In this document: in pieces, positions 8,903-21,192 of the stretch
Layout: each line of letters begins with the position of its first letter
Position numbering within the stretch: position 1 is the first letter of the stretch
Assembly: GCA_023374025.1 (NCBI GenBank)
Contig: SIJG01000114.1
Span: 32,322-96,321 of the forward strand
Source of the DNA: Heterodera schachtii
Lineage: Eukaryota > Nematoda > Chromadorea > Rhabditida > Heteroderidae
Reading direction: 5' to 3'
Length of the DNA stretch: 64,000 nt
Position numbers and translations under genes: made by a program
Notes under the pieces: model-generated
What the model was told of the DNA's origin: nothing
The model's database searches: none
What the model saw: the letters and a program-made list of their open reading frames with translations, nothing else

Positions 8903-9803
8903 AATTGATCTTTTTCCCCTTTTATTCTTGTTTTCCGTCCCATATCCTTTTCATTCCATTTTTCTTTGTTAAACGATTGCTGGTTTGGTAAATTGATATT
9001 TGGTTAAATACACGGAAAACGAACTAAAAATCATCACTGCTTCAATAAAATGGTAATTTAACCAATTTTAGACTAAAAAGTGAAATTCGAAAAATTTGAA
9101 TTCGACTTCGGGGTTTGGAATTGGTCAAATGAATACCGGATTCGTGATCAGCGACCCCTAAAACCCTTAAAAACACGGTTTCATGACTTTTGAAAACAAA
9201 AAATATTTTTTCAAAAAGGGGGGGGGGGACCAGCTTTACTATTACCCGGAAAAATACCATTAAAACAGCGAGATAAGCGAATAACAAAAAAATTGACCAC
9301 TTCAAACCAACAGTCAATGCGAATATGTATCTTTTTAAGACAAAATAAGAACACTTAGAATTTAAGAAAAACATTAAAACATATAAATTATCGTCTAATT
9401 AGTGTCTAATCGGTGCCGTTGTCTCTCTCTCTGTCATCCTTCGTTGCTTTTGCCTTATTCGTTTTTCTGTGCGTCGTTCGATGGCGGCACGCGACGACGA
9501 AGCATACGCACCGTCTCACCGAAACAGAACCAAAGGGCGTGCAACATGCCGGGCACCCAGAGGAAGAAGCTGCAGAAAAAACAATCCTATTAAAAACATT
9601 TGAAATTTGTTTGGGTTTTTAAGCGGTGCATTAAAAAACTGTTTTTTTTTGATGATGTGTGTGGATCTTTTCATAATAGTTTTTTTCTTGGATTGCGTAT
9701 AATCGCTTAGAAATACCGTAAAAATTTTTCTAAAAAAACAAATTCATTGAATTTAATCGTCAAAACATTTGCGGCTATTTGACGCAGTTGACCCCCCGCC
9801 CCC
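8903..9803. other. Intergenic, with an 11-G run and a possible short exon
   Basis: 9218-9228 is a run of 11 G. 9400-9620 has exon-like composition with CT repeats. Two overlapping short open frames cover it (starts at 9402 and 9413), and neither resembles anything I know. The 3' ends of both neighbouring genes point into this interval, so part may be untranslated region. Confidence 0.35.
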
Positions 9804-10395
9804 TCACCACAGAATGACGTTGTACGCCGCCTGCACAGTGAACGCGTTGCCGTCGCGGCGATAGCTGCGGAAAAGCACAGCGACAGGCTGAAACAAAACG
9901 TATTTCAGCTCAATTCAAATGAAACCATCCGCCCCATTTGACCATTACCGGCATGAGGAAACAGCACCAAACCTGAAAATAGAAAAACAGTTTTTTTCGA
10001 TAACGGAAATTTGGGAAAATGGGGAAATTCATTCCGAAGATTTATTGATTTGCCACAATTTGTGGCCAAGGTAAACAAAAGTTATGTTTTATGGAAATAC
10101 TAGCGCACAAAAATAATGGTATTTTATTTGACAAACAAAAAAAGGGGGTAGAAAAAAGTGCCTGTAAATTACCAATTTTCTTACTGCCACTCTTTCCCAA
10201 AAAGTATAAAATGTTCGATAAAAGTGGTACCATGAAAGCCAGAAAGGCCGGCGTGGCCAAGCAGAAGTTGGGCGTGCCGGCAGCGAACGCCAAACATTTT
10301 GAGGCGTGGGCGACGGCGGCAAACAAAGAGTCGAGCACTTTGATGCCGTTGTCCTCAGCGATGTTTTCACTGGTTTTGCTGGTTTCCTCCGCCAT
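9804..10395 (-). CDS. Small membrane-like protein, three exons with a 24-nt microexon
   Basis: Minus strand, exons 10395-10231, 9972-9949 and 9887-9804, introns of 258 and 61 nt. Both introns have GT starts (GTACCA, GTAATG) and CAG ends (TTTTCAG, TTTCAG), with phase 0 throughout, giving 90 residues. The start ATGGCGG has a good context (AAAATGG). Residues 1-25 are polar and acidic (MAEETSKTSENIAEDNG). Residues from about 30 to 70 are mostly hydrophobic with several Cys and a MPP turn at the microexon junction, then FRSYRRDGNAF and a short hydrophobic end at ILW. One or two membrane segments are likely. PP-x-AV-x-F faintly recalls Pmp3/UPF0057 proteins but the rest does not fit, so I give no function. 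Agreement of phases and splice signals makes the gene itself credible. Confidence 0.65.
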
Positions 10396-10693
10396 TTTGG
10401 ATGAAGAAAATTGAAGACGAAAAGGCACAGTCAATGGAAAGTGAAAAAAGAAAGGCTAAAAAGGAAGAAATATGAGATTTTTCGGATTATTGGAACAACA
10501 CACAATCAGCGAAATATTCAAATACAATAAATCACACACAAGAGCCCGGAATTTCAAATTGGCGTTTCCCACTGTGGGATATGTAAGAATTGAAAACTTT
10601 TTGCGGAACAATTCTGCGGGATAAATCCTGCAATTTGGGATTGTCAGTTGGAATGTTGGCGTTGCGATATCCTGTCCCACGTCAGGTTCTATT
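10396..10693. repeat. Upstream region of the small gene, with repeat relics
   Basis: 10540-10690 contains GCCCGGAATTTCAAATT and TGCGGGATAAATCC words related (inverted) to 6862-6970. No gene seen. Confidence 0.4.
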
Positions 10694-11943
10694 TAGAGAC
10701 CGGACGACTGGGGTCGGAGGGATCCCGAGTCGGGATCCCGACTGAATCCCGATCCCGACCAATCCCGAACATTTTGGAAAAACGATCGGGACGGATCCCG
10801 AATCGGGATCCTGATCGAATCCCGATCCCGATCAATCCCGAAGATTTTTTTTCGGGATCCCGCGGGATTATCGGGATTTGCTAAAATCCAATTTTTTTTT
10901 AAAGTTTTGTGCCAAGTTTTGTTCAAATGCTTATCTAATATTCCTAATTGATCAATTCGATTGAAGAGAAATAGGGATGGGAATTATAGCAGGTTTTTAG
11001 AAAATTTGCAAAATTCGAGTATCATGTCTAAAAATCAGATTTTAGGACCAAAAATTAGAACATTTAACAACATAACTTTAAATAGTTTTTTACAATTTAA
11101 TTAATATCAATTTTTGTATTTTCGCCTCCTATGATCAGTTTTAACAATTTGAGGATAATTAGCAAATCGTTATGTGCATCGGAATGAAAAAATCAGATTT
11201 TAGAGAATTTTTTGCTGAGAATTTTTCAAAAACTTTAGGGGAACAAGGTGGAGGCCGGCGGTGCCGATAGGCGCCGCCGGAAAATTTTTTTTGTAATTTT
11301 TGATGCAATTTGTTAACAGATTTTGTCCAAAAAACCCCAATTTTTTTTAGCGATTTTGAGCAAATTTTTCAGGAAAACTAAGGATTTTTAGAGTCCAGCG
11401 GTGCCGTTATGCAGCGAAGGAAAAATACTTAGACAACAATTTCTAATCTAATTTATTAGACAAAATTCTTAGAAATTGTTGTGCATGAAACTACCTAATA
11501 AGATTTAAAATATTATTTAAGGAATTAAAAAAAAATTTTTTTTTGATAATTCTTTTTTTAAAGAACAAAAGTCACAAAAATGGCCAACCTTTGCGTCAAA
11601 TTTTGAAAATTTTCACAAGTATTTGAGACTCATGAAAATTTTTTGGGATTTTAAGGGATTTTTAAAGAAAAATAAGCAAATTTTTAATTTAAAATTCAAG
11701 GTCTTAATTTAAAAAAATGAGATTTTTCCAAAAATTATCGTGACTTCAATCCCGCGGGATCCCGCGGGATTGGTAAAATGGTCGGGAGGGATCCCGATTC
11801 GGGATTCCGATGAAATCCCGATCCCGATCAATCCCGATGAATTTAAAAAATCGTTCGGGACGGATCCCGAGGTCGGGATCCCGAATTTAATCCCGCGGGA
11901 TCCCGAAGAAATCCCGCGGGATCCCGATCCCGTCCGGTCTCTA
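10694..11943. mobile_element. hAT-like non-autonomous element, 1250 bp, GGGATCCC-word arms
   Basis: Ends TAGAGACCGGACG and its complement CGTCCGGTCTCTA, flanked on both sides by a perfect 8-bp duplication GTTCTATT (10686-10693 and 11944-11951). Both arms (about 170 and 200 bp) are degenerate arrays of self-complementary words such as GGGATCCCGA and CGGGATCCCG. The AT-rich centre contains the hairpin module at 11257 and a decayed second one at 11398. There is no transposase. The perfect duplication and well-preserved ends suggest a fairly recent insertion. Confidence 0.9.
11257..11278. repeat. GC hairpin module copy 4
   Basis: Arm GGCGGTGCC, loop GATA, arm GGCGCCGCC. A decayed partner (AGCGGTGCCGTTATGC) lies about 141 bp downstream at 11398. 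Confidence 0.85.
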
Positions 11944-11951
11944 GTTCTATT

Positions 11952-12441
11952 ACACACAGAGAGTTTTAAGTTATGCTCAGGTTTAACGAAAAAAAAACTT
12001 TTCTCAAATTAAAGTAGGTTTTATCTTTTATTTATTTTTTATTTCTAATGGGTGGAAGAGATCCCACAAAAGAACAAAAAATTTGAAAAATGAAAAAAGG
12101 CATGGAATGGAAATGAATGTTTGAGTGAAGAAGGGGGATAAGGCAAACATGAGAAAACACTTTCATCAGTAATGAGCGAATTGGAAGTCATTTTTGTTCA
12201 TTTTGGGGTCATTCGTTTGAATGCCTTTGCGTAATTTAAATGACATCAACTCCAAAGAACACTTAATTGCACTCATCAACAAAAGGATAATGAATGAATT
12301 GATTATTTGTGTCCCGCCCCCCTCCACTGCTCGCCCTCTTTTATTTTTCTGCTGAGTAATTTTGAAAATACGGTACTTTACGTTATGCCACACTTTCCCC
12401 GCCCCCTCCCCCGGCGGTGTGACCCACGCGTTTGGGCACCG
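11952..12441. other. Intergenic, no gene seen
   Basis: AT-rich to about 12310, then C-rich patches (12311-12345 and 12395-12420). Long open frames on the minus strand look like chance. Confidence 0.4.
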
Positions 12442-12750
12442 GCATGTTTTTCCAATATAGCTTTTTTCTTTGGCATCCAAATCCAAAAAGCTTGGTATCA
12501 TTCGAAAGCTCTTAACATACTCTATTAGCCTTACCAAAAGCGAAAAGATTTTCAAGCCTGGAAAAAATTTTATTAAGAAAAAACTTCAAAAATTTCGACT
12601 TTTCGCAATTTTCATGTAAAACTTTTTTGATAATTGTCTAATCGCGAATCAATAGCTTAGAAAAAGCTTCTAAAGATGTTAAGCTTTCGAATGATACAAA
12701 CAATTTGGATTTGGATGACAAAGAAAAAAGTTATAGTGTAAAAACATGCT
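12442..12750. mobile_element. Foldback/MITE with GGTATCATTCGAAAGC arms
   Basis: An imperfect inverted repeat of about 75 bp: 12442-12521 against 12676-12750. It shares GCATGTTTTT, CTTTTTTCTTTG, CATCCAAATCCAAA and TATCATTCGAAAGC in order. The same TATCATTCGA word recurs at about 37532 and 45178. GC-rich flanks on both sides (to about 12400 and 12800) may extend the arms. Confidence 0.75.
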
Positions 12751-13285
12751 GTGGCCGAACCGTAGCGAACTGAGCGAGTTCGTCCCCCGGCGGAGCGGGC
12801 CAAAACTGTTTTCCCAGACAAATTTAAGAAGTTGCCAAACTTATAAAATTTGGTCAACTGTAAAAAATAGTACGGCTTGTAGTTTTATTTAGCTGGGAAG
12901 TTGTACAATTTTATAATGGTACGAAAAATTTACAAGAGGGGGATGACCGGTAAATGCAAATGTTTAAATAAAGTTCTGTGCATTAAGTATGCAATATAAA
13001 AGTAAATTCCATAAGAATATCGTTCTAAATTACTAACCCCGGACCCAAATTCGAACAAAAAGTCGAATGTCCAAATTTTTGAAATTAGGGTTTTTGGTTC
13101 AAAATCGGTTTAATTGCGCGGAAAGTAACTGAAAGCCATCAATCCTCCAAAGAGATCATTTATGCCGTTTTTGAAACCAAAAATGCTTAATTCGGCGCTT
13201 TTTTTGCACATATTCTATCGTATGAAAGACTCAAAAATAGCATTTTTACCTATTTTCCGTTCAATCAGAGCGAGTTTTTACGTGT
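12751..13285. other. No gene seen
   Basis: Short GC-rich segment to 12800, then AT-rich DNA without recognised structure. Confidence 0.4.
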
Positions 13286-13606
13286 CCCGACATTTGCGGT
13301 CCGACATTTGCGGTCCGACTTTTGCGGCCCGACATTTGCGGCTATGTCTAAAATCGGGTTCAAAATTATGTTTTTTCAATCCCTGATCCCCTAAGCAGCC
13401 ATAAATAAGTGATTTAAAGTAATTGTAGCCGATCATTTGATCGTTAATGAATTTTTGAAAAATAATAAAATTTTCAAACAACTGAATTAATGTTTCTAAT
13501 AAACTAGAAGACAGTTTTTTCTTAATTATAATGTTGTTTAAGCTATCAGGGCTTTAAAAAATTCAACTTTGAATTCAATTTTGGATATAGCCGCAAAAGT
13601 CGGGGC
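13286..13606. mobile_element. Foldback element with 14-bp tandem repeats
   Basis: The left arm has four tandem copies of a 14-bp unit CCGACATTTGCGGT (13287-13342). It then continues GCTATGTCTAAAATC, whose inverted relative lies at 13560-13606 (GGATATAGCCGCAAAAGTCGG). No target duplication identified. Confidence 0.65.
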
Positions 13607-13711
13607 TCCAGTTTTTAGCAAATAATTTGGCGATTTTCTGAAAAAATCTGATCTACAAAATATCTTATTTGGCACTCAAATTCTTGTCCAAATGCAAAAA
13701 ATTTTTCAAAA

Positions 13712-13733
13712 TTTTTTTTTTTTTTTTTTTTTT
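13712..13733. repeat. Poly-T run (22 T)
   Basis: Uninterrupted T run on the plus strand. Confidence 0.9.
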
Positions 13734-13952
13734 GCATTTTCTGACCTTTTTCATGACTTTTTTCATTTTTAAGGAAAAATTGAATTTTCGAGAAGAAAAT
13801 TCAGAAAAATAAGTCAATCTTCGAGAGCGTGAAAAAAGTTTACACCAAAAATAGAATTCTTAGAACTAGAAAAATATAATTTAATATATGGCTCAATTGC
13901 ATTTTAATGACTTTAATATCTTTAAACGACTATAATACCTATAGAATGGCGG

Positions 13953-14103
13953 AATGGTCGGGAGGAATCCTGGTGAAATCCCGATCCCGATCAATCCCGA
14001 TGAATTAAAAAAAGCTCGGGACGGTTTCCGAGTTCGAAATCCCGAATTTAATCAAGCGGGATCCCGAAAAACCCTGCGAGATCCCGATCCCAACTGGTCT
14101 CTA
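13953..14103. mobile_element. Truncated relative of the 10.7-kb hAT-like element (right arm only)
   Basis: Parallels 11777-11943 word for word (GATCAATCCCGATGAATT, CTCGGGACGG, GAATTTAATC, GCGGGATCCCGA) and ends in GGTCTCTA, but with more substitutions. No left end is present. Confidence 0.8.
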
Positions 14104-17100
14104 AATTTATCATCGATTCTTTTGCACTTCTAAATTGCATTATCTATTTAAAAATATTTTTATTTGCTTAAATCTTTTTTTTATTTAATTCTTTTAAATC
14201 TGCACTTTTATTTTCTGCAAAATCATGAGATTTTTAGTATTATTGCCCATTATCATTTTCATTTTGCAGATATTTTCTATTTTAAATTTTGAGTTTTATT
14301 ATATTTTTGGTTGTTATTCACAACTACATGTTGGCACTTACAATTAAATTGCTAATTTTATAAACATAATTAATTAATTAATAGAAATTTCAATTTTTTC
14401 AGTTTTATGACTAATTTCTTATGGTTAGATAATATTTTTGTTTTTCGATGATTAATAAATTTTAAGAAATAATATATTTTATTAAAAATAATTTTGATTT
14501 CTGTCTTGATTCAAAAAACTTTCTTTTTTCTTTATAATTTTATATTTGTTCTCCCTTTGGTAATAATTTTTTCCATTTATTGAACTTTGAATTTTTGGCA
14601 AGTGCCGCAATGGCATTTTATTTCTTTTTTCCAACAACATTTTTTGTGCTTTTACAGATTGCCTGATTAAATTCCGGAAGAATTGAGAGAAAGAACAATT
14701 GGAATTTGGTCGTCTGAATTCGCATAATCAATTATTGTAAAAAGAAATTAGTACTCAAAAGTGATCAGATTTAAATTACCATTTTAAAGAAGATTTTTAA
14801 TAAAGTATTTAACAATTTTTGAGGTTTTAACAATGAATCTGAAAATTTGATTATTTACCTTCACTTAGTAAAGAACTATTCTATAAATTATATAACATAA
14901 AATTAGCTAGAAAATGACTAGAAAAAGTATAATATCAGAAAAAAGAATTAGCTCAAGTTGAAACTTTTATTCTGGAAAATTGTTCATTAATTAATCAATA
15001 AATTTAATATTGATGGTGTGAAATATTCAAGTTTATCAATTTTAAATATCTTTAAAATACTTTAATTTTTTTTTTTTTGGTTTTTTTGTTAATTGAAAAA
15101 TTTAATGAGAATTTATTTCTTAATTTTTTATTTTTTTATTGTACTATAATAATTATTAAGATTTAATACTTTTAATTAGTTTGAATAAATTTATATAAAT
15201 GATTTAAAATTCTTATATATCAATTTTTTTATGCGTCATATTCTTCGTTGTGTTTTTTTATCTCATGTCAAAATTTTATTATAGGTAAATTTGAATATTG
15301 AATTAATTACATTCTTCTTATTTTTTAAGAATAATCATAGAATTGAAAAATCCAAAGCAAATTTTTTTTTTTTTGTAAATTTATTTCGTTTAAATTTTTT
15401 TAAATCTTTTATTACTTATTTTATTTACTTGTCGTTCCCCATGAAAAATACGTTGTTTATAGGACGAATATTTTTATTTGTTACATTTTTATTTAATTTT
15501 TTGCTTTAAATTGTCTATTATATTCAAATTGAAAATGCATTTCCAGAGGCATTTTTATAAAATCAGCAAACAAAAATTTCTCTGCTATGAATTTCTTTCT
15601 CGTATTTGTAAGTTTTGTTTTGTGGGTTTCGGTCCTGACTTTATTTTGTTATTTTTTAATTTCAAAATTACCTTTATTTAATGTAATAATAATTTAGTCA
15701 ATTAACATTTATTTATTTTTATGTTTATCCATTACTCCTTTTCAGAAATAATTTAAATGAGTAAATTTTTTTATCGTTTGTAAAATTTTATTAAATATAT
15801 TCATTGTTCGCTTATTAATCTTTTTTATATCTATATATAGAACGCATAAATTTATTATTTGTTATTAAAAAATATAAAAGGAAAACAAATTTTAGTATTA
15901 ATTTAAAAAATGAAATTGTGTTAATAATTATTTTCAGTTTGTATTGTTTTCAAATATTTTCAGAATTATTTCTTTTTATTGAATTGAATTTTAATACTTG
16001 ACAATTTTATCAATTTTATTGCGTGTCGCTTGAAATTATTCTCTCTTTTCTATTAAATTGAGCTAAATTTTGTTTCAATATATGATCGTTTTTTTTAAAT
16101 ATTTCCTTTAAAATTATTCAATTTTTCTTTTCGATATATTTAGAATCGTTTAATTTTACCGCTGTATAATTCGAAAATTGTTGGCATTCAAATAGTAAAT
16201 ACAATGTAATAAAAAAATAATGATGCGAAATGTTACATATTAAAATTATGATATTCGTTTTTTATTATTACTTTATTAAAAATTGTTCAAAATTTTCAAA
16301 TTTTACGAGTCCAATTTTGTAGCTAATTATTTATATATATTGTTCTTTTTATTTTTATTCTTTTTTTAATTTAGAATTTATTTTTAAATACTTATGTTTT
16401 GTCATTCTTTTTTAAATAATAAGCTTGAATGATATTTTTTAAGATAGTATATATCGATATTTTTTTAATAGTTTATATTTAATTTAATTATTATTTTCTT
16501 CATTGGATAAATGTATATAATTTTCTTTTATTCACATATCCTCCTGAGTAAATTTTTATTATTTCTAAAAAAAATTGTTTCCATTTGAATAGCGATAGAG
16601 GAAAAAATTTTATTCAAAATTCATGTTGGAAGACAAACTATTTTAAGAATAATAGAAAACTTTTATTTAACAATATATTTTTATTTTCCTGTGATTTAGA
16701 GATTTTTTAAAATATTTTTTATATAAAAAGCAATTTGCTTATTGAGAGAGAATATTTTTTTCATATATTCTTTTTTTAATTCTCATAAATTTCATATAAG
16801 AAGTAAAAATTTTCTATTTTGTAAGAAATAGTTATGATTTACATTTTTTAGTTATTTTTTTCCTGAGTAATTTTGTTTAATTAAAAAAAAGAAAATGTTT
16901 ATCTCATATTCATTATTTTATTTGAATACAAGAAATAATAATATTATTTAAAACTTGATATTCCACTGAGATAATTTATTTTATATTATCTGTTGCGATA
17001 ATATTGGATTGATGTATGTTTATTTTTATTTTTTTTTAATTTACTTGTTTTTTTTATGTTTGTATTTTTACTGCTTTATCATTATTACTTTGTGAGTTGG

Positions 17101-20100
17101 GTCTACACATATCGTTAATTATCCACTTATTTTCTGCTTTAAAATTTAAATACATTGAAGCAATTTTTTGGAAATTTTTTTGCGGTGCTCCTTTTAAAAA
17201 AATATTAAAGGACAGAAGTGGTCAGACTCGCCTATCAGCGCCGCAGGTAAAATTTTATTTTATTCATTTCTTTGTGATTTGTGAACATATTTCAGCAAAA
17301 AATTTTGAAAAAATAATAAAAGAATGTCATTCTTAGTTATGAATTGAGCCCATCAAAAAATAAAATTTTTAATTTTATTTCAACTGAGTTTTGTTGTTTT
17401 TAACAATATTTTAGTTCCTTCTGTTTCTCTGCGCTTCTTTTGCAGTGATTTGTTGTCATTTTTGTGGTATTATTGATCCCTTAATTATTTTACTTCACTT
17501 CTCAAAAGGCTAAATTAATTTTTGTTACTTTTTTGGTTTTTATTCTTTTTTTTTTTTGCCATTTTCAGCGTTTGTCTTTTTCATCTTTTTCCGTGCCTCT
17601 TTTAAATGACATGAATTTTATCTGCCTAAAAGATGAATTTATTATTTTTCTATTAGTTGATTAATTTTTTTTTATATAATTTACTTTATCTTTTATATCC
17701 TGAAAAAATTTTCTTCGAAATAAAAATGCTCATATAATTTAAATCATTGCTTCGTTACAATGTCTTAATAAGTATTTACTATTTACACAGAATTAAATTT
17801 CTCAAATATGTAGTTGAATTTTATTTAAATTTTTTTATTTTTAGAAATAGTTTAATCGATTTTTCTTTTGTTTTTTATATTTTCAATTAAAATCAGATTT
17901 TTAATAAAAATGAAAAGTAGATTTTTGTATAAATAATATTAAACTAAATGGTGATGGTTTATGATTTAATTAATTATAATTGATTACTTTTTTTTTTATT
18001 ATAATATGCTGTATAGAATGTCAATTGTTTATTTTATTATCACTTTTAAATGATTTTTATCAAAAATAATTTTACATTTAATTGCTGTTTATTTCTGCTT
18101 AATTTATTCATAATTGTTTTATTATTAAATTTTTATTACTTTGATTATTATTGTAATATTTGTATTTATTTTTTCAATTTCTTTCGTCGTATGGCTATTT
18201 TTTTTAATTTTGAAAATTAAAGTAAAGAATTTTGTCGGAATATTTAAATTTGAAGGCTAAACATATTTTCTTTAACCTTTTTAATATATTTCTGTCATTA
18301 TAGAAATTAAAAAAATATATATTTTCATAATTTTTGTTAAATGAACATTATTTTATTGGTATGTTCATTATATTTTTTTGAAATTGTCTTATTTCTTTGG
18401 ATTTTTTTATAAAATAATATTCATTTAAATTCCCAAAATATATTTTTCTGCATAAAAATATATAATTGAGAAAGTTGTTTTATTACTTTTTTACAGAACA
18501 TTTTTCCAATAATACTTTTTTGCTATCATCACATTTTCATGTCTATCCCTTAAAATGAGTGTCATTATAATTTTAGTTGTTCACATGCTTTTATTTTTTT
18601 AATTGTACGATTTTTTTTTCCGCTTTATATTATTTTCGTTTTTTGTATTATAAAAATTTCTTTAATCAAATACTATTTATAAAATGAAATTTTTAAAAAT
18701 TTAAAATAAATGTAATTAAAATTGTATTAAATATGATATTTTTAAATGTATTTTTATTCTTATTATCGCACTTTTTCTAAATAAATAATTTAACACAATG
18801 AAAGTTTTAATTTTAACAAAGAAAGGAACTAAATTCTTTGAATGAAATTTCTATAAAAAGAAAGAATTTAGCTTCCAATTAATGGTTAATTTCAGATTTG
18901 TTTTGTTATTTGTTCATTATTTTATTAAAAAATTTTCATTAACCTCTGATAGGTTATTTTTTGTTTGATATTATTATTTTAAGCGATAGTTTTATTTTTA
19001 TTTTTTAATTTTTAATTTTTTTGTATATTTCTAACTAGCTTATTGAATTAATAATTGGATTTTTTCAGTTAATTGTTTCCTAAAATAATTCCTATTCTAT
19101 TTAACTTTATTATTTTAATTTTGGTTTCAATGAAAAAAATATATATTTTGCGGATTTTGAGTAATGCCATAAAAACGTTTAATTATCAATAGATAAAATA
19201 AATAACGCTGTGCGGTTTATAGTATATTCTAATATATATAATTAACAATTTTTGGATGTTTCAATATATTTCTTAGAATGTTTTAATTAATTTATTTATT
19301 TATACAGTCGTAATTATTTTATTTAAAAAATTTAAATATATTTTCATTCTATTACAATTTTGGATTCTCGGCTACAACCAGGTTCAAAGTTTTTTCATCA
19401 TTAGTGGGGTAACTCATAATTTATTCACTTCATATTATCTGTTGGGATAATTATGAATCGGCTTAATTGTTCATTTTGTTTATTTATTCTTTTGCTCTTG
19501 AATATTTATATATAAAAAGATGAAGATTGTCGTTGTGCGCTTTTATAGTTATACAAAATATTTGATAAAAATAGTAATTTTGGTTCAAAAGTATTTGATA
19601 TAATTTAAAAAATTTTCTGTTTTTCAATATTTTCATTAGCTAATTCTCTTGGAAATTTTATATCTAATTAATTCATTTACACTCCCCCAAAAAAGTCTTG
19701 CCCCAAAGAGGCAAAAATTGGGAAAAAATTTGTAAAAAAATTTTCTCTAGCGGCATAAAACGACACAGCCAGCAGGCGGCCCCCACCCCCGGTCCCAAAA
19801 ATTTTTGAGTAAGGCCATTCCAATGTTGAACTAATAAATAAGAATATTAGTCAATTTACCGTAATTAGGTTTTAACATTTAAAGTTATTTGCTTAAAAAC
19901 TTATCCAATTATTCATTTCCAAAAATAAATTTGCAGACGAAATTTTTAAAATAATCAGATAAAAATTATTAGATATTTATATAAAAATATAATTAAAAAA
20001 TAATTAATACCCAAATATTTTTTAACGCCTATGCTTGTGATAATTCCTTAAAATTAATTATCCCATTAATGGCTGTGTGAGAATTAATCTGTCGTCGATC

Positions 20101-20805
20101 TCTAAGGTAATATGACGTTATTCAAAAAACCATCAAATGAAAATATTTTTTGATATATCTTTGCTTAATAGCAACCAAATTTTTACTATTTTCAAAAGCT
20201 TATGTACATGAAAATTCGTTAAAATTAATTATCCCATTAATTGCTGAATGGAAATTAATCTTTCGTCTACCTCTAATTGTCTGCCGTTCTTTTATCCTTT
20301 CTCTTATTTTCCCACACTCTCTTGCCCCGCCTCTCTTTTACCTAATTTGTTAATTCTTTTCCTTTCTATTGGCTGTCGCTGTTAAATTTACTTCTTTTAT
20401 CACGCATTCTCGATTAGTTAAATGGCATATATTTACTAATGGGTTAATTTTAATTTTGAAATTTTCTTAATCTATTAAAAGTTTAAAGTTTCTTGAAAAT
20501 TTAATTTTTAAATTATAAGAAATTTGGCCTCATCATTAGATTTTTTCTTGAAAATTTATTAAGGCATTTAAATTAAGTCTTTTAGTAAAATTATTTTTTC
20601 GAAATTTAACTATTTTTGACTTATAAAACAGTAATTAAATTAAAGTTTATAGAATTTCTAAGATAAAATTAATTAAAAAAGTCTAATAACTTTTAAATAA
20701 AAAATTATTCGAGTAATTCGATAAATATTGACTTTCCTTTTAATTAGATTAGTAAAATGTCTACACTTCTTTCGATTATAACAGTTGATTATTTTTTTAG
20801 TGAAT
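14104..20805. other. Gene-free, T-rich long-period repeat domain (left block)
   Basis: Extremely AT-rich with T in excess of A on the plus strand; open frames here are short and low in complexity. Several blocks recur elsewhere: 14690-14860 matches 30395-30560, 18935-18985 matches 35245-35300, 16975-17010 matches 19425-19465, and 20225-20580 matches 32925-33175 and 43355-43570. A GC-rich island at 19680-19810 stands alone and is unexplained. Confidence 0.7.
17225..17246 (-). repeat. Decayed GC hairpin module, opposite orientation
   Basis: Reading the minus strand gives GCGGCGCTGATAGGCG, a recognisable relative of the hairpin module with the GATA loop kept and the 3' arm degraded. Confidence 0.6.
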
Positions 20806-21084
20806 TGTACGGGGAATTGCATTTGATTTAGTGACCTTTTTGGCATTTTGTTCATATTTTTTCCACTAATTTACAAACATATTTAATTTGTTGTTGTTAT
20901 TAGTTGTTTCCAAAAAATAAAATATTCTTCGACTTCTTCTTCGACTTTTACTTTCCAAAAATAAATACGATTTGACTGAATTGACTGCATATTAGTGGGT
21001 GAAGCGATTCCTTTTTACTCTCAATTTGTTTCTCGGCTAAGTCTTGACTTGTATTTTATCCCATAACGACCCCGAAATCGTACT
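20806..21084 (+). repeat. 5' LTR
   Basis: 279 bp, with an AATAAA polyadenylation-type signal at 20960-20965. Identical to the 3' LTR except T at 21050. Confidence 0.95.
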
Positions 21085-21102
21085 TGGCGCTCCTGGCCGA
21101 AA
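21085..21102 (+). other. Primer-binding site candidate
   Basis: TGGCGCTCCTGG begins directly after the LTR, as expected for a site complementary to the CCA end of a tRNA. I cannot name the tRNA. Confidence 0.6.
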
Positions 21103-21192
21103 TTCGGACTGCACCAGCCTTTTGGAATACGCCGACTGCACGCCGAAGCGAACAGGAAGCATCGAATAAAATTGTTTAGAAATTTGAAAGCG

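Noticed and set aside
10042..10434. A 130-codon minus-strand frame covering exon 1 of the small gene
   Set aside because: It reads through the 258-nt intron; the spliced model uses the inner ATG at 10395 and consistent phases.
21172..21192. Gag start upstream of the first ATG
   Set aside because: The frame is open but only a TTG is available there; ATG at 21193 has a better context and follows an acceptor-like TTTAG.
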